Below are positions 1 through 8,872 of a stretch of DNA of 64,000 nt, one piece after another. Position numbers and translations under genes: made by a program. Numbering within the stretch: position 1 is the stretch's first letter; the number at the start of each line of letters is the position of its first letter. The notes beneath the pieces are model-generated. The model saw nothing but the letters and a program-made list of their open reading frames with translations. It did no database searches and was not told the origin of the DNA. Source of the DNA: Lactarius indigo. Taxonomy: Eukaryota; Basidiomycota; Agaricomycetes; Russulales; Russulaceae. Location of the stretch: NCBI GenBank assembly GCA_025766275.1, contig JAFKAC010000008.1, forward strand, positions 744,001-808,000, given 5' to 3'.

Positions 1-1049
1 AGTCTCTGGGATTCCTCCTCAGAGAAAACTTTTGCGAAGTCACGATAGTGTTCAGGGACCATCTCTTCGAAGGTTTTCTTAGGTTTGGAGGTTATCGCTT
101 TCTCGGCAATCTGCTGAGAGTACGTGAAACCGGCCAAACAGAAAACTTCGTCAGAGACTGTGTCTAACACTTTCTCCGCAAGGAGACGGCGGCGTTCCAT
201 GCGATTCGCCATAATGCGCGTCACCTCTATCTCTATCTCCGGTGCAGCTATTTCAGCGCTGGAGTTGAGACGCATAGTACCTTCCTGCCAATTTATGTGC
301 GGGTTCCGATGTCTAAGCCAAGGTAGTCCCAATATCACTCGTTCTGGGCCTAGTGAAGTGACCATAAAGTCGAACTTTTCTGCACTAGGACCAACTTTAA
401 GGACGAGTGTTACTTTATGGGTGATACTACCGGCTTCATTGAGCGTCCCATCGATATTATATAAGGTAATGGGATGGTCCAGTGGAACCTGCAACATCTT
501 GTGGCGGTCAGCATACTTTTTGTCTAGGAACAACGAAGTTGCCCCAGAGTCTACCATGGCTGCTACTTTTACAGTACGATGACGTCCTTGTAATTCAACA
601 GAAATATGAAAATGAGATCTGCTATCTTTTGTTTCGGGAATAATACATGAGGAAAGCGCTGCATCAGAAATCATCACTTGCGGCGCTGCTACAATTTGTG
701 GAGCAATCGGAACACTAATACTATTGTTCATCTCCGAGGCAGATGTAGATGTAGAATCAGAACAGGAAGCCGAGACATCACTACTATCAACATTACAGGC
801 AGAAACGAAGTGGTACGTAGGAATTACAGATTGGTCTGAGTCCGAAACGAGGCGAGATCGTAGGCATATCTTACAACTACATGAAGCCGAGTCAACCGTA
901 TCTGTTTTACAGGGGGAGTCCGCAGCTATGACTACCCCTGGATCTAAAAAGCCGCCTTAAGAGCATTGATTTGCTCTTGTTGGGCTGTGAGCGCCGCCAA
1001 TAACTTTGCCACGTCTGCCTGGGACGTATTGGCTTTGGGCGGTGCGGGA
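1..1049 (-). CDS. Pol polyprotein start: retropepsin and entry to reverse transcriptase (partial)
   Basis: The frame is open on the minus strand from about 1049 to the window edge. It has an aspartic protease active site, VDSGATSLF, at about 554-528, followed by ILGLPWLRHRNPHINW, a typical Ty3/gypsy protease C-terminal motif. The leftmost readable part ends FAKVFSEEESQ, which normally precedes reverse transcriptase in these elements. This frame is -1 relative to Gag and overlaps its 3' end by about 100 bp, so Pol is probably made by ribosomal frameshifting rather than from its own start codon. No stop occurs in the visible part. The rest of Pol is outside the window, so whether the element is active is unknown. 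Confidence 0.85.
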
Positions 1050-2170
1050 TTACTTGATTGGGCGGTGGAGGCCGCCGACTGACTGGAAGAAGGTTGGGAG
1101 GGGGTCTCCTCGCTACTGGCCGCAGCTTTCGCTTTGGCGGGTTTCCCCATGAATTTGAGCATGCAGACGGGTGCCCTATGTCCGACCTTTTGACAATGGT
1201 GGCACACGTCACGTTCGTGATTTCCATCCTTCTTTGAGTGGTCTTTAGAACCACACCTGTAACACTTGCCTTGCATGTGTTTTTGATAGTCTTGCCGGGT
1301 CTTTCCGCCGGATGCGGGCTTGCTCGTGCCGGATCCCTGCTGACGTGATGCGTCAACTTGCATCGCGTCTGGATCGGACGGCTTGCCTGCAGGCAAGATC
1401 GACTGGCTAGACGAACCGCCCTTCTTCTCCGAGTCCCTCTGTCTCAGTCGCTGATCTAGCGATTGTGAGACCTGTTTGAGGTCGTCGAAGTCGACGTGGG
1501 CCTTGTCCGTCAAGGCTAAGGCATCTTTTACGCGGTCCGAGAGACCGTCGTAGAAGCGGGTGCGGAGGTCTGCTTTTGACCATCCAGTCTGTCCAGAGTA
1601 CTGTTCGAACACGGATCGGTACTCTGCAACCGATCCGCGGCCCTGCTTTGTCTTCTTCAGCTGCTCCCTCGCTGTTTCTGTAGTGTCGAGGGGCGAGAAC
1701 CGCCGGTTGAACTCTTTGATGAATTCGTCCCAAGAGCTACCGAACGGAATGTTATTTGACTGAAGTTGTTCTAGGTAGGGGAGAGCCCATGACTTGGCTT
1801 CCCCTTCCATAAGGTTAAGGACCGCCATAATCCAGCGGTCTTCTGCCCGGAAGTACATGCCCTGGGCCGGGTCCCAGGTGTTCATAGCGTCCTGCTGTGA
1901 GCCTGCCCAATTGTGGAAGGCTGCAAGGAAGTGACGGGCATCTGTGGAGTTGCCTTTCCCATCCCATGCTTTGGGACGGGCCACTACTTCCTTGTGCTTA
2001 GGGCTGGGCTTGGCCGCGGTTGCTGAAACCTGTGCGGTCAAGTCCGTGACTTTTTGTGTAAGTATGCCGACTACTTGGCCTAGATCACTTATGAGGCGCA
2101 AGCAGTCGTTGAGAGTTGGGGGCGGAGCAGGAGCTATTGGTGCGGGGGGAGCGGCGGCGGCGGCGGACAT
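944..2170 (-). CDS. Gag (capsid/nucleocapsid) of the gypsy element
   Basis: This is a 408-residue Gag. It has a proline/alanine-rich N-terminus, a capsid-like helical domain containing RPKAWDGKGN and FNRRFSPLDTTETAREQL, and two zinc knuckles near residues 300-340 (CYRCGSKDHSKKDGNH, then CHHCQKVGHRAPVC). The second knuckle is a standard CX2CX4HX4C; the first is spaced irregularly. The TAG stop at 946-944 directly follows a run of five T on the coding strand. The same frame stays open upstream to about 2428 and reads plausibly as acidic protein (FDNWDDFDEDEQ), but contains no ATG before 2170. The true N-terminus may therefore lie upstream and be reached by splicing, a non-AUG start or a frame change. 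Confidence 0.85.
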   Translation of the reverse strand: MSAAAAAPPAPIAPAPPPTLNDCLRLISDLGQVVGILTQKVTDLTAQVSATAAKPSPKHKEVVARPKAWDGKGNSTDARHFLAAFHNWAGSQQDAMNTWDPAQGMYFRAEDRWIMAVLNLMEGEAKSWALPYLEQLQSNNIPFGSSWDEFIKEFNRRFSPLDTTETAREQLKKTKQGRGSVAEYRSVFEQYSGQTGWSKADLRTRFYDGLSDRVKDALALTDKAHVDFDDLKQVSQSLDQRLRQRDSEKKGGSSSQSILPAGKPSDPDAMQVDASRQQGSGTSKPASGGKTRQDYQKHMQGKCYRCGSKDHSKKDGNHERDVCHHCQKVGHRAPVCMLKFMGKPAKAKAAASSEETPSQPSSSQSAASTAQSSNPAPPKANTSQADVAKLLAALTAQQEQINALKAAF

Positions 2171-2306
2171 CTTATCTAACTCGTCTTGTCTCTTTCGTTC
2201 CTCGTACTTTTTGATCGACTCCCGTCTGTCTTCGATGAGGCGAAGCTGTTCGTCTTCGTCGAAGTCGTCCCAGTTGTCGAAGTTCTTGATCCACTCTTTT
2301 TCTTCT

Positions 2307-2921
2307 TTAGAGAGGACTGTTCTGTACTTGGACGTTACTCCTGTGGGATACTGAGCTTGAGCTTGCGCTGCTCTCTGTTTCCCTTTGGGAGCTATCGTGG
2401 ACGGATGGGGGAGGAGAAAGTTCGGGGACTAGTGCTGCCGCGAAGGTGATCAGCTGAGGGACGGTGAAAGGGGTGCCTGCAACGAGGCCAAATGCTCCGT
2501 GAAGTTCTAGGAGAGCGAAACGGAAATCTCTATTATAGTAGATAGCGCGGACGTATGCTTCCGCGTCGTTCTGTGGTTCCGCTTCTAGAGAGAACAGGTA
2601 GTGGACTTCTTCACCAGCAAAGACTTCTTGGTGGTGAACTACCGGGGGTGCCAACGGGTCGTCAACGAGTGTCTCGTTGGAGGAGGAGTGCGCCGAGTGA
2701 TAAGAATGCTCCGAAGCTGCTGTCGGAGTTGGAGATACAAATCGGGGTGAAGGGATCGGATCGGTGGACGATCGATCTGCTCCCTGTACGTGTAGCGATG
2801 CCGAAGCAGAGGCTAAATTTGGAGTGTAATATGAACGTGGGGGTGACGGGGGCGCTGGGACAGGGAGAACTGTTTCCTGTCTCCTCCGGAAGATACGTCG
2901 AAGACGCTGACGAAGGTTCAC
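2307..2921 (-). CDS. Proline/serine-rich leader frame upstream of Gag
   Basis: This 204-residue frame starts MNLRQRLRRIFRRRQ and continues with P/S-rich text, then a small folded-looking stretch (YNRDFRFALLELHGAFGLVA). It lies in a different frame from Gag, and the two frames overlap between about 2307 and 2428. That suggests either the N-terminal part of a longer Gag separated by one frame change, or a separate small ORF of the element. I do not recognise a domain. The basic N-terminus could bind RNA or membranes, but that is a guess. Confidence 0.4.
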   Translation of the reverse strand: MNLRQRLRRIFRRRQETVLPVPAPPSPPRSYYTPNLASASASLHVQGADRSSTDPIPSPRFVSPTPTAASEHSYHSAHSSSNETLVDDPLAPPVVHHQEVFAGEEVHYLFSLEAEPQNDAEAYVRAIYYNRDFRFALLELHGAFGLVAGTPFTVPQLITFAAALVPELSPPPSVHDSSQRETESSASSSSVSHRSNVQVQNSPL

Positions 2922-3681
2922 AAATATGCGAGGCAGTTTGGAAAAAGGGAGGTGGTAATATGTGACGACGTGTTACGACGACCGCGAAACGCTAAGTCGA
3001 AGGTGATTGGAGAGTCCGATCAAGCAAGACCAATACACAGTGATGTTTCACACTGCGCGAGGCTGCGGCGATAACGGAACACTCAGGAATGGGGTAAGGG
3101 GTTTGTGCAAGAACACAAGGCTGTCTGCCGCAGTCTCCTCGACCTATTGGCTGCCTCTCACGCCGAAGCGCTCTCAAACTTTTCTGTTTACTTCGCGTAC
3201 AGCTGTCGCAGGCTAGGCCTGGCAGGCTTCTCTTCCACTTGCAGCTTATCTGGCGTGGTGACCAGTTCTGCAAGCAGTACCCAAACGTTCTACTGATGAC
3301 CAGATAGAACGCTTATAGGCAAGCACAATCTATGCCGACTTTACGGACAATAGAGTTGTACCAAGATAGCGCAGATTCTGCGTACGAAGGTCCACAGGCA
3401 AAGAGTGAGGTGTGTGACACAAGGGACTTGTGGTCGTCAACCACCTAGAAAGGAAAACGCCGGTAAGAGTAAAGGGGCGTGTGAAGGAAGAACTTGTCCT
3501 AATGTAGCGGTATGACTTATCGCGACAACTAGACCAAGTAAAGTGTAAGTGAACTGACACGGTACACACTCAAGCCTAGCGCGGAGACAAGTCACGCGCC
3601 GAACGTACAGGCACAGCGGAGAGTAGACACACGTGAGGACTTTATACAAGTCCAAAGGTCAGGTGATCACGCTGTGGCACG

Positions 3682-3774
3682 CTGAGTGGAGAACCAAGAG
3701 GACAAGTTAACATTGGAGAGGTAAGGGAAGTACAAGAGAATACGCACCTGAGTGGAGAACCAAGAGGACAAGTT
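3682..3774. repeat. 27-bp direct repeat pair in the LTR/leader region
   Basis: A 27-nt unit starting CTGAGTGGAGAACCAAGAGG occurs at 3682-3708 and again at 3748-3774, a 66-bp period. It lies between the Gag leader and the LTR outer end, in the element's promoter/leader zone. Short tandem repeats are common in retrotransposon U3 or leader regions. No function can be read from the sequence. Confidence 0.8.
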
Positions 3775-4274
3775 GGTTCCACTCAGGACGCTACATGAGG
3801 GTTTATATACTATGCTGCGGCTGAGTTCGAATTACTATGAAACCTTATTACTAAAGGTAAGTGTAATAGTAATGAGTCAGACGCTGACGCGTCGTGTCTA
3901 ATAATAGCGTTATCTATTGTGCTGACTGATGCACAGTCATTAACGCTGACAGAACAATGACGTGTCCTTATCTATGAGTCACAACCCTATGACAACGTAG
4001 TCTAGAACTATCTAGAACCTTCCCTGCTTATCGTCCAATGAGAAACTATTATACTAATAAGGAAAGTGACCAAAAGAGGTAACATCCAATAAGGAAGTTA
4101 TTATCCCAGGGTCACGTGCTTGGGGTGCACATGTTGGCATCACGTGACTGACCATCTTATCATATCTAATGATAAGGACTTGGATGTTTGAGCGCAACAT
4201 TGGAGTCTTATATCTTCACCAAATAAATCCGTAAAAATACGGAAAAATAAGGCAAAAATAGAGCGTCCGTGACA

Positions 4275-5417
4275 CTCCTGGTGGCTTCCAGACTAATTCA
4301 AACACACAGAATGGTGCCCGATTGAGGCCTGTCGACTTCTAAACAATCGGGAGTGAAAGGAAAGAAAGCTAGACTGACCTATGCGCTCACAACAAATGCC
4401 GATGGGTCCAATAAGCTTCAAGCCTTTGTCATCGGTAAAGCTGCATGACCACAGGCTTTCCTAAAGAAATCTGGTGCTCAGCTAGGGTTTTATTATCGAA
4501 GCAATGCGAAGGCCTGGATGACAGCACAACTCTATCAAGACTGGATCAAGCAATGGGATAAGGAACTTGAAGTGAAGAAACGGAAAATTTTACTTCTTCA
4601 AGATAATTTCTCTGGCCACATTATCCCTCCAGACCTCAAGGCAATTCATGTTGAAAACTTCCAACCCAACCTCACCACACATATTCAACCAAATGACCAA
4701 GGGATTATCCGATGCTTCAAGACTCACTATCGTGCCAGGTTCATCCAACAAGCAATCAACCAGTATGATGAGGGTGTAACACCTGCCGAGATCTATGAGA
4801 TCAACCAGCTTCAAGCAATGAGAATGGCCAAATCAGCTTGGTGCGATGTGGACACAACAACCTCCTGAAACTGTTGGCGCAAAGCAGGGATTTTACCAGA
4901 AATGCCAACCTCTCCATCTCATGTGACCCGGCCATCAATCCCCATCTCATCTCTTCTTCGCAATGACAATTCCGAGCTGCAAATGGACCCCCCTTGGGAC
5001 CCATTAGCTCATGCAGAGGCACAGGTTGAAAATGCTCTTGACGATCTCCAATCCAGAGGGGTGCTTCATCCAGATAACAGAATGGACATCGAGTCATTGC
5101 TTAACCCACAAAGCGAGGCCCACATCATGGCAGAGGCAAGTGATAAGGATATTTATCAAGCTGTTATGGACACCATCAAAGCACGTGAAGACATTGAGAA
5201 AAATGGTGGGGATGATGTGGATGATGATGGTCCTGTCAAACCCCGTCCAAGTCATCATGACGTTCTCAAGGCCGTGTCAACCATTATACAATATGTCTCA
5301 GAAATGGATAATCCTCTTGCACGCAAAATTGAGGCTTTATTGGGCTCATTGACTAGGCTAATCCGGAAAGATGAGGCCAAATTGATGAGAAACACAGTTT
5401 TGACCGACTTTTTCTAG
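4275..5417 (+). pseudogene. pogo-family DDE_1 transposase, truncated and interrupted by three TGA codons
   Basis: One frame reads the family core: SGVKGKKARLTYALTTNADG, then FYYRSNAKAWMTAQLYQDW, LLLQDNFSGH (second catalytic Asp), HIQPNDQGIIRCFK (third catalytic Asp), NCWRKAGILP, and an acidic C-terminus ending at 5417. The first catalytic Asp region is absent because the gene begins at the LTR junction. TGA codons at 4323-4325, 4446-4448 and 4866-4868 all lie in this same frame, and I see no frameshift. At least the first and third fall where the family usually has Arg (PDRGL-like and IRNCW-like contexts), as expected for CGA to TGA transitions. The gene cannot give an active transposase. Confidence 0.85.
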
Positions 5418-5616
5418 GAGTTATAATTTTAATCAGTCTACGGTACTTCGATGGCTAGAATATGCCATTCATAATCAACTAATTATAATACACTGTCGAA
5501 AACTTTCAGGGATTTTTTTGGGTCTATTTTTAGCACAAGTCCGCTACCACATAGCCTCCCATAACCCATAGCCTAAGCCGTCCACCGAGGGGTATGGGTT
5601 AAGAGAGGTTCGACTG
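4275..5616 (+). mobile_element. pogo/Tigger-like DNA transposon remnant (right part)
   Basis: The remnant contains the catalytic core of a DDE_1 (pogo) transposase and ends at 5616 with sequence whose reverse complement begins CAGTCGAACCTCTCTTAACC, resembling Tigger/pogo terminal repeats. The next two bases are TA (5617-5618), the target dinucleotide used by Tc1/mariner/pogo elements. The left end and the first third of the transposase are missing, because the gypsy LTR starts exactly at 4274. The missing part may lie on the far side of the retrotransposon, outside the window. Confidence 0.75.
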
Positions 5617-5643
5617 TATTTCCAACTATCGGGGTATTAGGGT

Positions 5644-6758
5644 TCAAAAAAAAAACTTCGGCTGGCTAAAGCGCTCAATAACGTCGGACTGGCCTGTACA
5701 CGTCTCAAGACAGATAGTAACTGGCTCTTGGGCACGCCAAAAGGCATCAAAGATGCTAGGAAATATTTGGTCAACATTTGATTTCTGAGGAATAGACCTA
5801 CAAGAGGCGACATCAGTACATGATAGCATATCACAAATGCGGTTGAGAAAGGCGTACTGTGTCGCTCCAATTGGGCCGGAGTCAGTGGTGACCTATTACC
5901 ATAGCGTGTCAATCGTGCAGACTTCAATTCATATTGGTGTATCCCATACCTCTCTTCTCTGCACAATTAACGCAAACCGAATGTCCAATCCCAGTTCAGC
6001 CTATGGGGAGATATGTCACCCGGCTGACACGGATAACTATAAACCGCACCTGGAACGCTTGAAGCACGTTAGATATCTCTACGTCGCATTGCTTAATTTT
6101 CGTCAACAGATCCTTCCGAAGAAGGACCCCTTTCAAGCCATTTCTCTTCGAGCACTTCCTCAGCACCCGTGAGATCCTATCCAGCTCTCTGGTCCTTCGT
6201 CAGATCGTGAGGCTCAAGGAGCGCGATAGTCATCCAAGCGACGAACCTTTGAAGAGAACCCAGAATATCCCGCAGAGTAGCTGGTAGTTCTTCTTCGCTC
6301 AGGTTATACTTTTCGCAGACATTGATGATGATCCTCGCGATTCTGGCGAGTTTGTACATCACTATTTCGCACTCCTGTTTATATTGCTTCACTTCCTGGA
6401 GACGCCATCATCAGAACGTTGTCAGAGAGGAAATCTGTGTAATACGTACATCCCGCATGGTGAGTGCTTGAAGCAAGAGACCCGCAATGGGGGCAATGAA
6501 TGGGAATTTTGTTGCCAAGGAGCTCCCCTCTTTGAGAAGTGCGAGGGATGTTTGAATCGCGTTCATGGCAACATCGTCGTGGGTGTCGATGTTCCAAGCT
6601 ATGTCCGAGGCGATAGCTGTTCCATCTGGCCAATACCAATCAGTAAATGGTATCATCATGACTTCTAGGTAATATTTACGGGCTGGGGGCTGGTCGTCAG
6701 ACGTCGCAGGACGAGAACTACGGGTCCTTTGCTTGAAAGAAAACGGTTTGAATGGCAT
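5644..6758 (-). CDS. MLKL-N-terminal-like helical protein, copy A (intact, 7 exons)
   Basis: Joining 6758-6680, 6625-6450, 6395-6247, 6188-6050, 6000-5950, 5892-5858 and 5797-5644 gives 783 nt and a 260-residue protein, all with GT-AG introns. The N-terminus is basic and disordered (SSRPATSDDQ). It is followed by a four-helix-type domain: TSLALLKEGSSLATKFPFIA, PIAGLLLQALTMRDEVKQYK, a middle helix with LARIARIIINV, and LLRKDLLTKIKQCDVEISNV. This pattern matches stand-alone fungal proteins carrying an MLKL-N-terminal-like (HeLo-type) domain, which in other kingdoms permeabilises membranes during programmed death. I recognise it by pattern only. The C-terminus ends in FFF at a 10-T run. Two paralogues lie at 23.3 and 28.9 kb. 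Confidence 0.7.
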
Positions 6759-8872
6759 CCTCGACGAACAATCGATGGTGGTAATGGCGAGATGGAACGG
6801 TATGAAAACCCTCATAACCCAACTAGCAGGAACAGCCACAGCGAACCAAAAGAAGGCAAACGATAGCTGTTCTTTTGCAATTTCCCAAGGACACTGCCGC
6901 TGAGATGCATGTCGAAAATCTGCGTGGAGCTCTCTCGTTATCTCTGGAGCGCCCACTAATAATCTAGGGGCCTAGGATGGATTAGATCCTAAGGCCATGG
7001 TAAGCATCTAGACGCTCGAGGATACAACATTTGACTATGTGTCCCGTCGCGGGCAACATTTAACATTTTGATTTGCACGCTGTCACGGTCTGGGACCGGC
7101 ATCGAGCTACCGCCGATAGAAGGGCCTTTTTTAATCCATAAGAGTGCGTCTTGGGGTACATAACCCTATGTAGCACCGTACTACCGTATGTGTCAATATC
7201 ATCGCCGCAAAGAAGGCCTTTCACATGTGCCAACAGGGATGGCGCGAATAGAGTAAATGCTTGAAGTTCGTTCCTCGATTCCTACCGAGAAACCGACTTC
7301 GCTCTCCGAAATGGGCGTGGAACGTGGAACTCCCGACAATACAACAGAAGTAGAAAATATGGGTGCCCAATGCGTATCAAATTTCCTGTTTAGACGCCCC
7401 CGCCGCCATGCAGTAGGGAATACGTGGACTATTTTGCTGGTCATGACTCCTCGTCAACAGATTGAATGGATGGCCTAGTCTCTTCTGTGGCCTGCACCCG
7501 GCCACAAACCGTGGTAAAAAGAGTGAGGTTGACTAGCTTACGTGAGGACGCAAAGTGTCCTGTGCTTGTGGCTGGCACAAATGACTTCAGCACATACTGT
7601 AATTCGTTCTGGAAGGTCGCGTGTGAGTTTGGTCAGATTGGTATTACCTTTGATAGATCCGGATCGGATTCAAGGTATTCGCCTTGGATGCAATTAACAC
7701 AAGGATCCGAATCCTTTCCGGGTTCCTGAAAAATGGGCATTTAAGACTAGACGGAGGAAATTCCCAGATGACGGTCGCGAAAGGCCAACAATACCTGTCC
7801 ATTGTTCCACCTTGTTCCACCGGCCGCACAGTCGCCGGGGTGATCAGGTCGCCTTGTCCTTGTAGATCGCGCAAGATGGGCTGTCTCGTCTATCTTCGTG
7901 CCTTGTGCCTATTCGTGTTGTTACCACCAATGCCCCATGTAGAGTAAAGTACTAAGAAAACGCTTGATGTGGCGAATCGAATGACCTCTGCGAGTGGGTA
8001 GTAATTTTCCGCTCACGCTCAGAACTAGTAAGCGCGATGGCCACTAGCACGTAATTAGCTAGCGAGACCGTGTTCGTACCCACAGCAATCATTGGGCCCC
8101 AATGGTAATGCGTGACGCCTTGTCTTCTTTTTTTTTTTTCGGATCCCACAATGAAGGGCCATCATTGCCAATGGAAGGGGGGTTGAAAAATGTAGTTTCC
8201 TTTGAGGGTCTTTAGTCCTCTAGGGGAAACAGTGAGAGCAAGTCAAGAACAATCTTCGAGGCGGGACTCGCTTGGGTTTTAGCGAAATGTTCCACCCTTC
8301 GGACAACACAGCTTGCCAGTTCTAGGGTCCAGTCACAGGGAAATACAATATTGTGTGGGTAATGTTCTCAGCAGCGCTAAGTCCACTTTTGTCGTCTTTC
8401 AGAGTCGAGCGGACAGCACAAAAGAGTGGACGACATCCCCAGACGCTGGCCACACCCACAGGACATCGGAAACAAGGAGCTGTCGAAAAGGCAATCGAAG
8501 ATGTGGCTGGTGCTAATCACAAACTTTTCATTCACTGAGGCAAAAATAAATAATCAAAAGGTGAACCTGGAAGAAGGCATGATATCTGACCTAATCAAAA
8601 CGTCAACTTAACTAATAGTAGGAAGACGATCTGCTCGGCCAAGTCGTTGTGGCCGTGTAGTTTAACGCCCAAGTAGTAGAATAAGCTACGGAGGGAGTAG
8701 ATAAAGCCACGGCGGTTTGTTTTAATGAAGAAAAGTACTACTTTTGTAAGAATTTATCCTCGTTGCCTTGTTTCCAGTTGTTTGTCGAGCGAATCCGCGT
8801 GTCCTCGGGCGAGCCTGTTCCGCGTTCTGGTCACCTCTTTTCCTCACAGGAGGGTTCACTCGGCAGTAAATT
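6759..8872. other. Gene-poor interval between copy A and clr2
   Basis: This stretch has only short overlapping frames without recognisable domains. Its left 250 bp is the promoter of copy A and holds blocks shared with copies B and C (about 6886-6912 and 6985-7011). Position 8123 onward has a 14-T run. No tRNA, repeat array or transposon terminus was recognised in 7100-8750; decayed element sequence is possible. Confidence 0.5.
6985..7011 (-). promoter_or_regulatory. Promoter block shared by the three MLKL-like copies (copy A)
   Basis: On the minus strand this reads TAGATGCTTACCATGGCCTT followed by AGGAT, about 230 bp before the copy A start. Nearly the same string occurs at 28669-28693 about 235 bp before copy C. 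A shorter version (CACGGCCTTGGGATCT) lies at 22983-22998 before copy B. It is either a conserved control element or simply part of the duplicated unit. Confidence 0.5.

Larger units (their letters stand above)
1..4274 (-). mobile_element. Ty3/gypsy LTR retrotransposon, 5' part (element runs off the left edge)
   Basis: On the minus strand, in order, there is a terminal-repeat-like region ending at 4274, a proline/serine-rich frame, a CCHC Gag, and a retropepsin-plus-Pol frame that leaves the window at position 1. The minus-strand sequence at 4274 begins TGTCACGG, the TG start typical of LTRs. The order Gag-protease-Pol and the protease text mark it as Ty3/gypsy. Reverse transcriptase, RNase H, integrase and the second LTR must lie to the left and are not visible, so LTR identity and age cannot be judged. 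The element directly abuts a pogo transposase reading frame at 4275, suggesting a nested insertion. The inner LTR boundary and primer-binding site were not resolved. Confidence 0.85.

Noticed and set aside
124..582. 152-residue plus-strand ORF at the left edge
   Set aside because: It is the antisense shadow of the retropepsin/Pol frame, which carries DSGATSLF and ILGLPWL.
7081..7110. TGTCACGG-like string as a second LTR start
   Set aside because: Only the first eight or so bases resemble the gypsy LTR start at 4274; the following sequence does not match.
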